A program made the translations under genes and the position numbers. The notes beneath the pieces are model-generated. The model was given only the letters and a program-made list of their open reading frames with translations, made no database searches and had not been told where the DNA came from. Of a stretch of DNA of 37,315 nt, positions 7,705 through 15,157 are shown piece by piece. Numbering within the stretch: position 1 is the stretch's first letter; each line of letters starts with the position of its first letter. This DNA comes from F1-20-MAGs119 sp040401695 (GTDB lineage: Bacteria > Actinomycetota > Acidimicrobiia > Acidimicrobiales > Ilumatobacteraceae), in assembly GCA_040401695.1 (NCBI GenBank), contig JBBANY010000013.1, positions 1-37,315 on the forward strand, given 5' to 3'.

Positions 7705-9123
7705 GTGGTCCCCGAACGCTTTGCGCCGATTCTCGCCGAGTTGGCGCCGCTCACCGAGCGATTCGCCGCCGCCGGCAAGCGCCTCTACCTCGTCGGCGGC
7801 ACGGTGCGGGACCTGTTGATTGGTCGTGGTGACGCGACGAATGTCGACGCCTTCGACTTCGATGCGACCACCGATGCGCGACCGGAGGAAACCAAGAAAA
7901 TCCTGGCTGGTTGGGCCGACGCATTGTGGACGCAGGGGGAACGTTTCGGCACCATCGGCGCGAAGAAGAACGGTCGCGTCTACGAAATCACGACCCATCG
8001 TGCCGAGGCGTACTCGCCGGATTCCCGTAAGCCCGACGTGGCCTTCGCCGATGCGATCGATGCCGACCTGTCGCGCCGCGACTTCACCGTCAACGCGATG
8101 GCGTTGGAACTCACGGGCAGCGAGCCCGCACTCATCGACCCGTACAACGGCGCGGCCGATCTGATCTCGCGCGTGCTGCGCACGCCGCTTTCACCCGAGG
8201 AAAGTTTCAGCGATGACCCGTTGCGCATGCTGCGTGCGGCGCGATTCATCGCTGCGCTCAATCTGACGCCCGACCCGGCCCTCGTTGCCGCAGTGAAGAA
8301 CATGGCCGACCGTCTGGAAATCGTGTCGCGCGAACGCATCCAGGCCGAACTCGATCGTCTCATCGTGCTCGACCATCCGACAGCGGGGCTGTGGTTCCTC
8401 GTCGACACCGGACTCGCCCACCACTTCTTTCCCGAACTGCCGGCGATGAGCCTGGAACAAGACCCGATCCATCGGCACAAGGACGTTCTCACCCACACCT
8501 TCGCCGTGGTGGAAAACGTGCGCCCCGATGCTCACCCCGACTTCGACTTCCGTCGCACGCGCCTCGCCGCGCTCTTCCATGACATCGGCAAACCGAAGAC
8601 AAGGTCGATTCGCAAGGGCAAAGGCGTCACGTTCCACCACCACGAAGTCGTCGGCGCGCGCATGACACGGGATCGCATGAAGGCGCTGAAGTATTCGACC
8701 GAAGACGTCGACGCTGTGACGTCGCTCGTCGAACTGCACCTGCGCTTCCACACCTATTCAATGGGCTGGACCGACGCGGCCGTGCGCCGTTACGTCCGTG
8801 ATGCGGGTCCGTTGCTCGCAGAACTGAACGTGCTGACACGCTGCGACTGCACCACGCGCAACGAGAAGAAGGCGCTCATGTTGTCGCGTCGCATGGACGA
8901 ACTCGAGGCGCGCATCGACGAACTTGCCGCAGAGGAACAACTCGCCGCGATGCGACCCGAACTCGACGGTCTCGCGGTGATGACTCTGCTCGACTTGAAG
9001 CCGGGTCGCGACGTCGGCCGCGCGCTCGATTTCCTCATGGAGATCCGCCTCGAAGAAGGACTGCTCGGCGAGGAAGAAGCCACGCGCCGGCTGCGTGAAT
9101 GGTGGGCGGCCCAACAGGGCTGA
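7705..9123 (+). CDS. pcnA: CCA tRNA nucleotidyltransferase
   Basis: Adds or repairs the 3' CCA of tRNAs; the one complete tRNA in this window indeed lacks an encoded CCA. 472 residues, normal for the actinobacterial type. Seen: the class II nucleotidyltransferase motif LVGGTVRDLLIGR (about 29-41), the metal-binding DFD (51-53) followed by ATTDARPEE, RRDFTVNAMA, and RAARFIAALNL of the base-recognition region. A C-terminal HD domain (about 255-400) has HRHKDVLTH, ALFHDIGKPKT and FHHHEVVGA, suggesting phosphohydrolase activity. The GTG start is leaderless. Divergent from the GNAT gene and convergent with the methyltransferase, four bases apart. pcnA also heads the mviN-sigM region in mycobacteria. 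Confidence 0.95.
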   Translation: MVPERFAPILAELAPLTERFAAAGKRLYLVGGTVRDLLIGRGDATNVDAFDFDATTDARPEETKKILAGWADALWTQGERFGTIGAKKNGRVYEITTHRAEAYSPDSRKPDVAFADAIDADLSRRDFTVNAMALELTGSEPALIDPYNGAADLISRVLRTPLSPEESFSDDPLRMLRAARFIAALNLTPDPALVAAVKNMADRLEIVSRERIQAELDRLIVLDHPTAGLWFLVDTGLAHHFFPELPAMSLEQDPIHRHKDVLTHTFAVVENVRPDAHPDFDFRRTRLAALFHDIGKPKTRSIRKGKGVTFHHHEVVGARMTRDRMKALKYSTEDVDAVTSLVELHLRFHTYSMGWTDAAVRRYVRDAGPLLAELNVLTRCDCTTRNEKKALMLSRRMDELEARIDELAAEEQLAAMRPELDGLAVMTLLDLKPGRDVGRALDFLMEIRLEEGLLGEEEATRRLREWWAAQQG

Positions 9124-9127
9124 GGAA

Positions 9128-9721
9128 CTAACTGCCGAGTTTGCGGGCGCGGATCGCGAGGGTGCACGGCACCACCGCGCGCGGCTTGCTGTTCGCGTAC
9201 AACTCGTAGAGCACGTCGATCGCGAAGTTCGACCGCTGCAGCGACATGCACAGATCGCCGATCGTGATGTTGGTCGCGGTGCCGTAGCGACGGCGTGCGA
9301 TGGGTTCGTCGCCGTCGAACATCGCGTGTGCCGGATGCTCCAACACGGCGACGAAGGCAGCCTCCGGCTTCAGCACACGGTGCGCCTGGCGCAACAAGCG
9401 GTCGACGTCGTCGACGCCGGCCAGCCGCTCGACGCACAGCACGAGGTCGAGCGACGAACTGGTGGCGAATCCCAGCTGGAACAGTTCCGCGTGCTGGAAC
9501 TCCACGCGAACCCCGGCAGATTCCGCCGCGCGACGTGCGGCGGCGATGCGATCGAGTGAATTGTCGACGGCAATGACCCGCGCGCCCGCCTGGGCGAGTG
9601 CCACGGAATTCGGCGGCCCCGGAGGCAGGCCGAGTTCGAGCACGCGCTTGCCGCGCACGTCACCAACAAGACGCAGGTCACGTTCGCCGGCGATGTCGTC
9701 TCCGAACCACACGTCAACCAC
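9128..9721 (-). CDS. Class I SAM-dependent methyltransferase
   Basis: A 197-residue protein with a Rossmann-type methyltransferase core. KRVLELGLPPGPPNSVALAQAGARVIAVDNS carries motif I in an unusual proline-rich form (LGLPPGPP where ELGCGxG is typical) and the acidic residue that binds SAM ribose (VDNS). Later, LDLVLCVERLAGVDDVDRLLRQAHRVLKPEAAFVAVLEHP is the classic motif II/III region. The substrate is unknown; the size and the lack of extra domains fit a small-molecule methyltransferase. It starts at GTG 9721, divergent from the DUF5318 gene 61 bases away. A CACACT hexamer sits six bases before the GTG, a poor match to the leaderless pattern of its neighbours. Confidence 0.82.
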   Translation of the reverse strand: MVDVWFGDDIAGERDLRLVGDVRGKRVLELGLPPGPPNSVALAQAGARVIAVDNSLDRIAAARRAAESAGVRVEFQHAELFQLGFATSSSLDLVLCVERLAGVDDVDRLLRQAHRVLKPEAAFVAVLEHPAHAMFDGDEPIARRRYGTATNITIGDLCMSLQRSNFAIDVLYELYANSKPRAVVPCTLAIRARKLGS

Positions 9722-9770
9722 GACTCAAGTGTGCCAAGTGCAACGTTCCCGACGGGGGATCATCCGTGGC

Positions 9771-9776
9771 TAGCCT
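9771..9776 (+). promoter_or_regulatory. -10 element for the leaderless DUF5318 gene
   Basis: TAGCCT, six bases, then ATG at 9783. Same hexamer and spacing as before pcnA. No ribosome site is visible between hexamer and start, supporting leaderless translation. Confidence 0.55.
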
Positions 9777-9782
9777 TCCGCC

Positions 9783-10190
9783 ATGTCGTTCAGTGCGGGA
9801 TCGTTGCGCGGCGGAGGCGCCGTCGACCATCGCCTTGCGCGCCAACACCTCATCAACGAATACCGACGCGGCCGCTTGCGTCAGGACCAGGTGTGCGATG
9901 CCCATCCTGAATTGCTGCGTGCCGCGCGCAACTTCGGTGAGGAAACGAAAACGACCTGTCCCATCTGCGCCGAGGACAAACTCGTTCTCGTCACCTACGT
10001 CTTTGGTCCGCACCTGCCCTCGCACGGCCGTTGCGTGACACAGCGCAGCGAAATGGCCCAGATCCAACGCCGCGCGAACACCTCCACCGGCGAGTACACC
10101 GCCTACGTCGTCGAGGCCTGTCGCACCTGCAAGTGGCACCACCTCTTGCGCGCCGTGCCCATCGTCGGCCGCGCCCGCCGCAGCGCCTGA
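9783..10190 (+). CDS. DUF5318 family zinc-binding protein
   Basis: A 135-residue actinobacterial conserved protein. The family pattern is clear: VDHRLARQHLINEYRRGRL, VCDAHPELLRAARN, then a CPIC pair, LVTYVFGPHLPSHGRCV and a second pair CRTCKWHHLLR. The two CxxC pairs probably hold one zinc ion. In mycobacteria the relative Rv0049 lies just before the rpsF-ssb-rpsR-rplI block, as here with only the serine hydrolase and a zinc-ribbon gene between. No biochemical function is established that I know of; the conserved neighbourhood suggests a housekeeping role linked to ribosome or envelope genes (inference). Confidence 0.85.
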   Translation: MSFSAGSLRGGGAVDHRLARQHLINEYRRGRLRQDQVCDAHPELLRAARNFGEETKTTCPICAEDKLVLVTYVFGPHLPSHGRCVTQRSEMAQIQRRANTSTGEYTAYVVEACRTCKWHHLLRAVPIVGRARRSA

Positions 10191-10245
10191 CGTGTCGTAG
10201 GGTCTGCGGCGGTGTCGGGGGACGCCGCGAGGAGGGGAAGCGACC

Positions 10246-11385
10246 ATGACTGTCGAGGCAAAGGGTTACGTCAAGGCCGGTTTCGAGGGCGTGCGGGATG
10301 CGTTCCTGGCGAACTTCGCGGATGGTGAAAGCGAACTCGGTGCATCGGTCGCGGTGATTCACAACGGCGAGATGGTCGTCGACATTTGGGGCGGCCACGC
10401 CGACGAGGCACGCACGCGTGAATGGGACAGGGACACGATCGTCAACGTCTGGTCGACGACAAAGACGATGATGTTCCTCACGATGCTTGAACTCGTCGAC
10501 CGTGGTGTGGTCGATTTCGACGAGCCCGTCGCGAAGTACTGGCCTGAATTCGCAGCCAACGGCAAGGCGAACGTGCTCGTGCGCCACATCATGTCGCACA
10601 CGGCAGGACTCTCCGGCTGGGAACAGCCGATGACCACCGACGACTTCGCCGACTTCGAGCGTTGCGCGACGGGACTCGCCGCGCAATCGCCGTGGTGGGA
10701 GCCAGGAAGCGCAAGTGGCTACCACGCGATCTCGCAGGGTTACCTGATCGGTGAGGTCGTGCGCAGGGCCACGGGAATGACGCTCGGCAATTACTTCCGC
10801 ACGACGTTCGCCGAACCATTGGGCGCCGACTTCCACATCGGCACACCGGCAGCTTGTGATCCGCGGATCACCCTCAATGTTCCGCCACCGCCACTTGTCA
10901 TCGAGGGTGTCGACCCCGACAGCATCTCGATGCGCACGTTCACGAACCCGATCATGGACGCGCGGGTCGCGTGGACCGAGCCGTGGCGACGTTGCGAGAG
11001 CGCGGCGGCCAACGGACACGGCAATGCACGCTCGGTTGCGCTTCTGCAGTCGATCGTCTCTCACCGCGGCGAAGCGGGCGGCAAGCGTTTCTTTTCGACG
11101 TCGGCGACCGATCGGATCTTCGACGTGCAGGCCGAGGGTGTCGACATGGTTCTCAATCAGCCCGTGCAACTTGGAATGGGTTACGGACTCAATTCCGAGT
11201 ACTCGCCCATCAGTCCGAACCCGCACGCGTGTTGGTGGGGCGGTTGGGGCGGATCGCTCGTCGTCAACGATCTCGACACCAACCTCACCTACGCGTACAT
11301 GATGAACAAGATGGCGGTGCAGTTGGTCGGAGACCTGCGCGCGGCCGGGCCGTTGATGGCCACATACGCGGCGATCGCCGGCTGA
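10246..11385 (+). CDS. Beta-lactamase-fold serine hydrolase (family VIII esterase-like)
   Basis: A 379-residue cytoplasmic protein with no signal peptide. The nucleophile motif SxxK is STTK in VNVWSTTKTMM (about residues 69-72). The second catalytic motif is the Tyr in SGYHAISQGYL (about 163-165), and GGWGGS near the C-terminus stands where class C beta-lactamases have KTG. This combination is typical of EstB/LACTB-like esterases and peptidases rather than true beta-lactamases. A strong ribosome site, GAGGAGGGG, lies before the ATG at 10246, and TAGGGT at about 10198-10203 may be its -10. It converges with the small zinc-ribbon gene, and the gap holds a 14-bp tandem repeat. Substrate unknown; a short-chain ester or amide is likely. 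Confidence 0.88.
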   Translation: MTVEAKGYVKAGFEGVRDAFLANFADGESELGASVAVIHNGEMVVDIWGGHADEARTREWDRDTIVNVWSTTKTMMFLTMLELVDRGVVDFDEPVAKYWPEFAANGKANVLVRHIMSHTAGLSGWEQPMTTDDFADFERCATGLAAQSPWWEPGSASGYHAISQGYLIGEVVRRATGMTLGNYFRTTFAEPLGADFHIGTPAACDPRITLNVPPPPLVIEGVDPDSISMRTFTNPIMDARVAWTEPWRRCESAAANGHGNARSVALLQSIVSHRGEAGGKRFFSTSATDRIFDVQAEGVDMVLNQPVQLGMGYGLNSEYSPISPNPHACWWGGWGGSLVVNDLDTNLTYAYMMNKMAVQLVGDLRAAGPLMATYAAIAG

Positions 11386-11414
11386 CAAGGTTCAGTCGAC
11401 AAGGTTCAGTCGAC
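11384..11414. repeat. 14-bp tandem repeat containing the zinc-ribbon gene's stop codon
   Basis: GACAAGGTTCAGTC occurs twice in a row (11384-11397, 11398-11411), followed by GAC of a third. On the minus strand the unit carries GTCGACTGA, the last two codons and stop of the zinc-ribbon gene. The first unit begins inside the serine hydrolase stop, so the duplication separates two convergent genes. Confidence 0.85.
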
Positions 11415-11579
11415 GCGTTCGTGGGGGTACTGCGAGAGGCAGGAAAAGCACCACTGCTCGACGTCGGGCAGTACGACCTGCTTGTGTTCCGACTCCCAGG
11501 TTTCGGGGGTCACGTACATCCGCCGGACGGGGGTGAGGGTGGCCTCCGAGCCGCCGCAACTTTCGCAGGTGTGCGCCAT
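11406..11579 (-). CDS. Small zinc-ribbon protein, 57 residues
   Basis: Begins MAHTCESCGG and ends QWCFSCLSQYPHERVD. Two CxxC pairs (5-8 and 44-47 approximately) separated by about 36 residues would form one zinc ribbon. The middle is VRRMYVTPETWESEHKQVVLPDVEQW. I choose ATG 11579, since residues upstream in the same frame have no coding character. It is divergent from rpsF, about 150 bases away. I do not recognise a named family. Similar tiny CxxC proteins are often found near ribosomal genes, but nothing here fixes a function. Confidence 0.75.
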   Translation of the reverse strand: MAHTCESCGGSEATLTPVRRMYVTPETWESEHKQVVLPDVEQWCFSCLSQYPHERVD

Positions 11580-11727
11580 GGACCCGAAAATAACGGGTTT
11601 CGGATGAGTTGCTACACGCCTCGCACACACTGGAGGCGATGGGAAGCCAGACCGATACCCTTCGTGGTTCCATATCCACCCTGCTCCGGTTAGGGGCCGC
11701 GGTCCGCACCGTGTCCGAAGGGAGAAC

Positions 11728-12063
11728 ATGTCAATGACCCGTGCCTATGAATTGATGGTCATCATCGATGGTGGCATCGACGACAACGCTGCTCAGCAGC
11801 AGGTCAAGTCGATCACCGCGACCATCACCTCCGTCGGAGGTTCCGTCCACGGCAACCCCGATTGGTGGGGAAAGCGCCGTCTGGCCTACCCGATCAACAA
11901 GAAGGAAGACGGCTACTACGTCGTCTACAACATCCTCGCGCCGGCTGGCGCCCTTGATGAGGTCGAGCGCACGCTCCGCATCGCCGACAACGTGGTTCGT
12001 CACAAGCTTCTCCGCTTGCCCGACCACGAAGGCCAGCGTCGCGGGATGCTCGCCAAGGCCTAG
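11728..12063 (+). CDS. rpsF: 30S ribosomal protein S6
   Basis: 111 residues, slightly longer than the usual 95-100. The S6 signature is clear: RAYELMVIIDGGIDD at the start, DWWGKRRLAYPINKKEDGYYVVYNI in the middle (strands that contact S18 and 16S rRNA), and VVRHKLLRLPDH near the end. GGGAG lies about four bases before the ATG at 11728; a second ATG at 11734 is in frame. First gene of the rpsF-ssb-rpsR-rplI operon, all same-strand with short gaps. The roughly 150-base leader presumably holds the operon promoter. S6:S18 autoregulatory leaders are known in bacteria, but I could not fold one here with confidence. Confidence 0.97.
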   Translation: MSMTRAYELMVIIDGGIDDNAAQQQVKSITATITSVGGSVHGNPDWWGKRRLAYPINKKEDGYYVVYNILAPAGALDEVERTLRIADNVVRHKLLRLPDHEGQRRGMLAKA

Positions 12064-12096
12064 TCCGGATTCATCTCCACACGAACGGAGCACAAC

Positions 12097-12546
12097 ATGG
12101 CAGACAACACGATCACACTCGTCGGCAACCTCACGCGCGACCCCGAACTGCGATTCACCACCGGTGGACGCGGCGTCGCATCGTTCGGCATTGCCGTCGG
12201 TCGCCGCTACCAGGTCAACGGTGAGTGGCAAGAGCAGACGTCGTATTTCAACATCACCGCATGGGGCCAGCTCGGCGAGAACGCGGCCGCAACCCTCGCC
12301 AAGGGTTCGCGCGTCATCGTGACGGGTCGCCTCGAGCAGCGCGAGTACACGACCCGCGATGGCGACAAGCGCACGGCCATCGAGGTCGTCGCCGACGAAC
12401 TCGGACCCAGCCTGCGCTGGGCAACCGCGCAGGTCGAGCGCCAGTCCGGCCAGGGTGGCCAGGGCGGCGGCGGCAACCGCGGTGCGAATGCCGGTGCAGC
12501 CAACCGCGGCGACGATCCGTACATGGGCGACGAAGAGCCCTTCTGA
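12097..12546 (+). CDS. ssb: Single-stranded DNA-binding protein
   Basis: 149 residues. The OB fold occupies about residues 1-110, with ITLVGNLTRDPELRFT, VASFGIAVGRR, TSYFNITAWGQLGENAA and SRVIVTGRLEQREY. A glycine/glutamine-rich flexible linker follows (GQGGQGGGGN region) and the acidic tip DEEPF ends the protein, the site that recruits replication and repair partners. It coats single-stranded DNA during replication, repair and recombination. Its place between rpsF and rpsR is the standard bacterial arrangement. Confidence 0.97.
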   Translation: MADNTITLVGNLTRDPELRFTTGGRGVASFGIAVGRRYQVNGEWQEQTSYFNITAWGQLGENAAATLAKGSRVIVTGRLEQREYTTRDGDKRTAIEVVADELGPSLRWATAQVERQSGQGGQGGGGNRGANAGAANRGDDPYMGDEEPF

Positions 12547-12581
12547 ATCATCGAGAACATCACAGGAACTGAGAGAAAACA

Positions 12582-13004
12582 ATGACCAGCAAGAAGAACA
12601 AGGCCCGAGTTTCAAAGGCCGACCTGAAGAAGCCCGGCAAGAAGAAGCCGAACGTTCTCGACACCGAGCGCATCTCGTACGTCGACTACAAGGACGTCAA
12701 CCTTCTGCAGCGTTTCATGTCCGACCGCTCGAAGATCCGCGGCCAGCGCATTGCCGGCACGTCGGTTCAGCAGCAGCGCGAAATCGCCACGGCCGTGAAG
12801 AACGCCCGTGAGATGGCGCTCCTCCCGTACACCAAGCGTGTTGCTTCGGCCCGCGCTCCGCGTCCGGGCGCCGATCGCGACGATGATGAGAAATACGTCG
12901 ACAAGTACGCGGACCGCGTTTCTGACGGCAACGTTGCAGACGCCGAGGCCACCGAAGCGCCCGAGGCTGCTGTTGCCGGCGACGACGCAGAGGGTGAGGC
13001 CTGA
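12582..13004 (+). CDS. rpsR: 30S ribosomal protein S18 with long N- and C-terminal extensions
   Basis: 140 residues against about 75-90 for most S18 proteins. The core (about 28-88) is typical: YVDYKDVNLLQRFMSDRSKIRGQRIAGTSVQQQ and REIATAVKNAREMALLPYTKR. The zinc-binding cysteines of the C+ S18 form are missing, so this is the C- form. A lysine-rich N-terminus precedes the core. A roughly 50-residue acidic, alanine-rich tail with many D and E follows, likely disordered. A ribosome site (GAGAG) precedes the ATG. It lies between ssb and rplI, and the rplI start follows two bases after its stop. Confidence 0.95.
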   Translation: MTSKKNKARVSKADLKKPGKKKPNVLDTERISYVDYKDVNLLQRFMSDRSKIRGQRIAGTSVQQQREIATAVKNAREMALLPYTKRVASARAPRPGADRDDDEKYVDKYADRVSDGNVADAEATEAPEAAVAGDDAEGEA

Positions 13005-13006
13005 TC

Positions 13007-13453
13007 ATGAACGTGATTCTTCGTAGCGATGTGAAGGGTCTCGGCAAGCGGGGCGACGTCGTGTCGGTCTCCGACGGGCACGCCCGCAACTTCCTCTTGC
13101 CCCACGGCCTGGCCATTGGTGCCAGCGAAGGTGCAGTCGCTCAGGCGGCCGCAATGCGCAAGGCCCGCGACAACAAAGAGCGTGCATCGCGCGAGGCTGC
13201 CCTCGCCGTCGCCTCGCGTCTCGGTTCGGCCACCGTCTCGGTGTCGGCAAAGGCCGGAAACGAAGGTCGCCTGTTCGGCTCGGTCACCTCGACAGAAGTT
13301 GCCAAGGCAATCGCCGCGCAAACCGGCATCGAAGTCGACAAGCGCGACATCGAGATTGACACGCCGATCCGCACCGTCGGTCGCCACTCGGTTGTGGTCC
13401 GACTGTTCCACGACGTCACGAGCACCGTCTCGATCGATGTCGCGGCCAGCTGA
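13007..13453 (+). CDS. rplI: 50S ribosomal protein L9
   Basis: 148 residues, normal length. The N-terminal RNA-binding domain has MNVILRSDVKGLGKRGDVVSVSDGHARNFLLPHGLA, followed by the long connecting helix (AAAMRKARDNKERASREAALAVA) and a C-terminal domain containing GSVTSTEVAKAIAAQ and VGRHSVVVRLFHDV. L9 sits at the L1 stalk base and helps keep the reading frame. Last gene of the rpsF operon. Its stop at 13451-13453 is followed at once by the cluster of DnaA-box-like sites before dnaB. Confidence 0.97.
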   Translation: MNVILRSDVKGLGKRGDVVSVSDGHARNFLLPHGLAIGASEGAVAQAAAMRKARDNKERASREAALAVASRLGSATVSVSAKAGNEGRLFGSVTSTEVAKAIAAQTGIEVDKRDIEIDTPIRTVGRHSVVVRLFHDVTSTVSIDVAAS

Positions 13454-13454
13454 G

Positions 13455-13519
13455 TTACCCACAGCCATCCACAGGCTTCACACAGGCTTGTCCACACGTC
13501 CTGCCCCTAGCGATCCACA
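13455..13519 (+). promoter_or_regulatory. Cluster of DnaA-box-like sites upstream of dnaB
   Basis: Nine-base elements: TTACCCACA (13455), CCATCCACA (13465), CTTCACACA (13476, weak), TTGTCCACA (13488, exact match to the actinobacterial box) and CGATCCACA (13511). All face the same way. Start-to-start distances are 10, 11, 12 and 23 bases, close to whole helical turns, so bound DnaA molecules would line up on one DNA face. The cluster fills the rplI-dnaB gap and could regulate dnaB or act as a DnaA sink. Confidence 0.6.
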
Positions 13520-13534
13520 GGACCGCTAGGGCAG
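13501..13534 (+). promoter_or_regulatory. Bulged inverted repeat just before dnaB
   Basis: CTGCCCCTAGCG pairs with CGCTAGGGCAG with one bulged C, giving an 11-bp stem around a loop that contains the last DnaA-box-like site. It ends about ten bases before GTG 13545. There is no T run, so it is not an obvious terminator. An operator or a translation-control hairpin is possible. Confidence 0.6.
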
Positions 13535-13544
13535 GGTGGCAGCC

Positions 13545-14912
13545 GTGTCCGACGCGCGCAACTCATCTGCACCTGCCCGCGGCACGGCCGCGCGCGTGCC
13601 GCCGCACAACCTCGATGCCGAGGCTTCGCTTCTCGGTGCGATGTTGCTGTCGAAAGACGCCATCGGCACCGCCGCAGAGCGTGGTGTCACGCCGGGCGAC
13701 TTCTACAAGTCGGGCCACCAGCACATCCATGACGCAATCCAGTCGCTGAACGTCGCGGGTGAACCCGTCGACGTCGTCACGGTCTCCGACAAGCTCCAGC
13801 GCGCAGGTCTTCTCGACACCATCGGTGGCATCGACTATCTCGTCGAATTGCAGAACCGCACGCCGGCAGTGTCGAGCGCCGATCGTTACGCGCGCATCGT
13901 GCGCGAAACCTCGATGTTGCGACGGCTCATTCTCGCCGCATCGGAGATCGCGGAAATCGGCTACAGCCAACCCGACAACATCGAACAGGCCCTCGACCGC
14001 GCCGAGTCGAGCATCTTCGAAGTCGCCCAGAACCAAGTGAGCGACACGATGGTCCGACTGAACGACCTCATGCCCGACACGATGGACCGCCTCTCCGAAA
14101 TCATGGAGAAGGGCAATCCCATCACGGGCATTCCCACGGGTTTCGTCGACCTCGACGCGCTGTTGTCGGGCCTCCAACCCGGCACACTCAACATCATCGG
14201 TGCGCGTCCCGCCATGGGGAAGTCCGCGCTGGCGATGGGCATGGCCGTCAATGTCGCCACCACGACGAACAAACCGGTGCTGTTCTTCTCGTTGGAAATG
14301 GGTCGTGCCGAACTGTCGCAGCGAATTCTCTCCAGCGAGGCGCGTGTCGACTCGGCGAAGTTGCGCAACGGTCGGTTGAACGAAGAGGACTGGCGCCGTA
14401 TCGGCCGCGCCATCGGACGCCTGTCCGTTCCGTTGTTCATCGACGACAACTCGGCGGTCACCGTGATGGAGATCCGCGCAAAGGCGCGACGCATCGCAGC
14501 CAAACACGGCGATCTTGCGATGATCGTCATCGACTACCTGCAGTTGATGGGCGGCAATGCAAGTGCCGAGAACCGTCAGCTCGAAGTCAGCGAGATCAGC
14601 CGAAACCTGAAGATCCTCGCCCGCGACTTCAAGATCCCCGTTGTTGCGCTGAGTCAGTTGAGTCGCGGCATCGAAACACGCACCGACAAGCGTCCGACGT
14701 TGTCCGACCTGCGCGAATCGGGCGCTCTCGAACAAGACGCCGACGTCGTCATGTTCCTCTACCGACCGTCTGTCTATGACGACGACCCGCAGCGCAAGGC
14801 CGACGCAAACCTGCAGATTGCCAAACACCGTGCCGGCGCACTCGACGACATCCGCCTGGTCTTCTCGGCGAACTACACACGATTCGACAACTTCACCTCG
14901 AAGGGCCCATAG
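13545..14912 (+). CDS. dnaB: Replicative DNA helicase DnaB
   Basis: About 455 residues, intein-free. The N-terminal primase-interacting domain begins PPHNLDAEASLLGAMLLS. The RecA-like helicase domain has Walker A in IGARPAMGKSALAMG (about residue 218), LFFSLEMGRAELSQR, Walker B in MIVIDYLQLM, and LSQLSRGIETR with the DnaB sensor and arginine-finger region. It unwinds the fork as a hexamer on the lagging strand. GTG 13545 is chosen because AGGG lies about eight bases upstream; an in-frame GTG at 13536 would add three residues. Some mycobacterial DnaB genes carry inteins at the Walker A region and none is present here. The gene follows the rpsF operon as in mycobacteria. Confidence 0.95.
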   Translation: MSDARNSSAPARGTAARVPPHNLDAEASLLGAMLLSKDAIGTAAERGVTPGDFYKSGHQHIHDAIQSLNVAGEPVDVVTVSDKLQRAGLLDTIGGIDYLVELQNRTPAVSSADRYARIVRETSMLRRLILAASEIAEIGYSQPDNIEQALDRAESSIFEVAQNQVSDTMVRLNDLMPDTMDRLSEIMEKGNPITGIPTGFVDLDALLSGLQPGTLNIIGARPAMGKSALAMGMAVNVATTTNKPVLFFSLEMGRAELSQRILSSEARVDSAKLRNGRLNEEDWRRIGRAIGRLSVPLFIDDNSAVTVMEIRAKARRIAAKHGDLAMIVIDYLQLMGGNASAENRQLEVSEISRNLKILARDFKIPVVALSQLSRGIETRTDKRPTLSDLRESGALEQDADVVMFLYRPSVYDDDPQRKADANLQIAKHRAGALDDIRLVFSANYTRFDNFTSKGP

Positions 14913-14919
14913 TCAGCCC

Positions 14920-15126
14920 ATGTTCCTCGGCGAAGATCTTCTCGCGTGGCTCGTCCTCGCACTCGGCGGCGCACTGTTCGCAGGCAACACCCTTGCGATC
15001 GTGAAGCCACCGCCGCAGCGCAAGGAAGAGACCGACCTCGCCAAGGCACCAGTTGTGCGCAGTCTCACGATGGCGGCCGTTGGTCTCGTCGCATCGATCT
15101 GGGCGCTCGCCAGTCTGATCTCCTGA
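14920..15126 (+). CDS. Small two-helix membrane protein after dnaB
   Basis: 68 residues from ATG 14920, seven bases after the dnaB stop. Helix 1 is about residues 8-27 (LLAWLVLALGGALFAGNTLA). A polar loop with KPPPQRKEETDLAK follows, then helix 2 at about 48-67 (LTMAAVGLVASIWALASLI). No family name known to me. Short spacing suggests co-transcription with dnaB. A double hairpin region follows it. Confidence 0.72.
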   Translation: MFLGEDLLAWLVLALGGALFAGNTLAIVKPPPQRKEETDLAKAPVVRSLTMAAVGLVASIWALASLIS

Positions 15127-15157
15127 ACGAAAGCGCGGCTCGCGCCGTGACCCCGAA

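Noticed and set aside
10246..11385. True beta-lactamase (resistance gene)
   Set aside because: No signal peptide, Tyr-x-His rather than Tyr-x-Asn, and WGG in place of KTG. These fit cytoplasmic esterase-like family VIII enzymes.
11580..11727. S6:S18 autoregulatory RNA leader before rpsF
   Set aside because: Such leaders are known, but I could not identify the defining bulged helix with confidence.
13455..13534. Replication origin at the DnaA-box-like cluster
   Set aside because: No AT-rich unwinding region and no dnaA/dnaN next to it. Gene order suggests the origin is to the left of the window.
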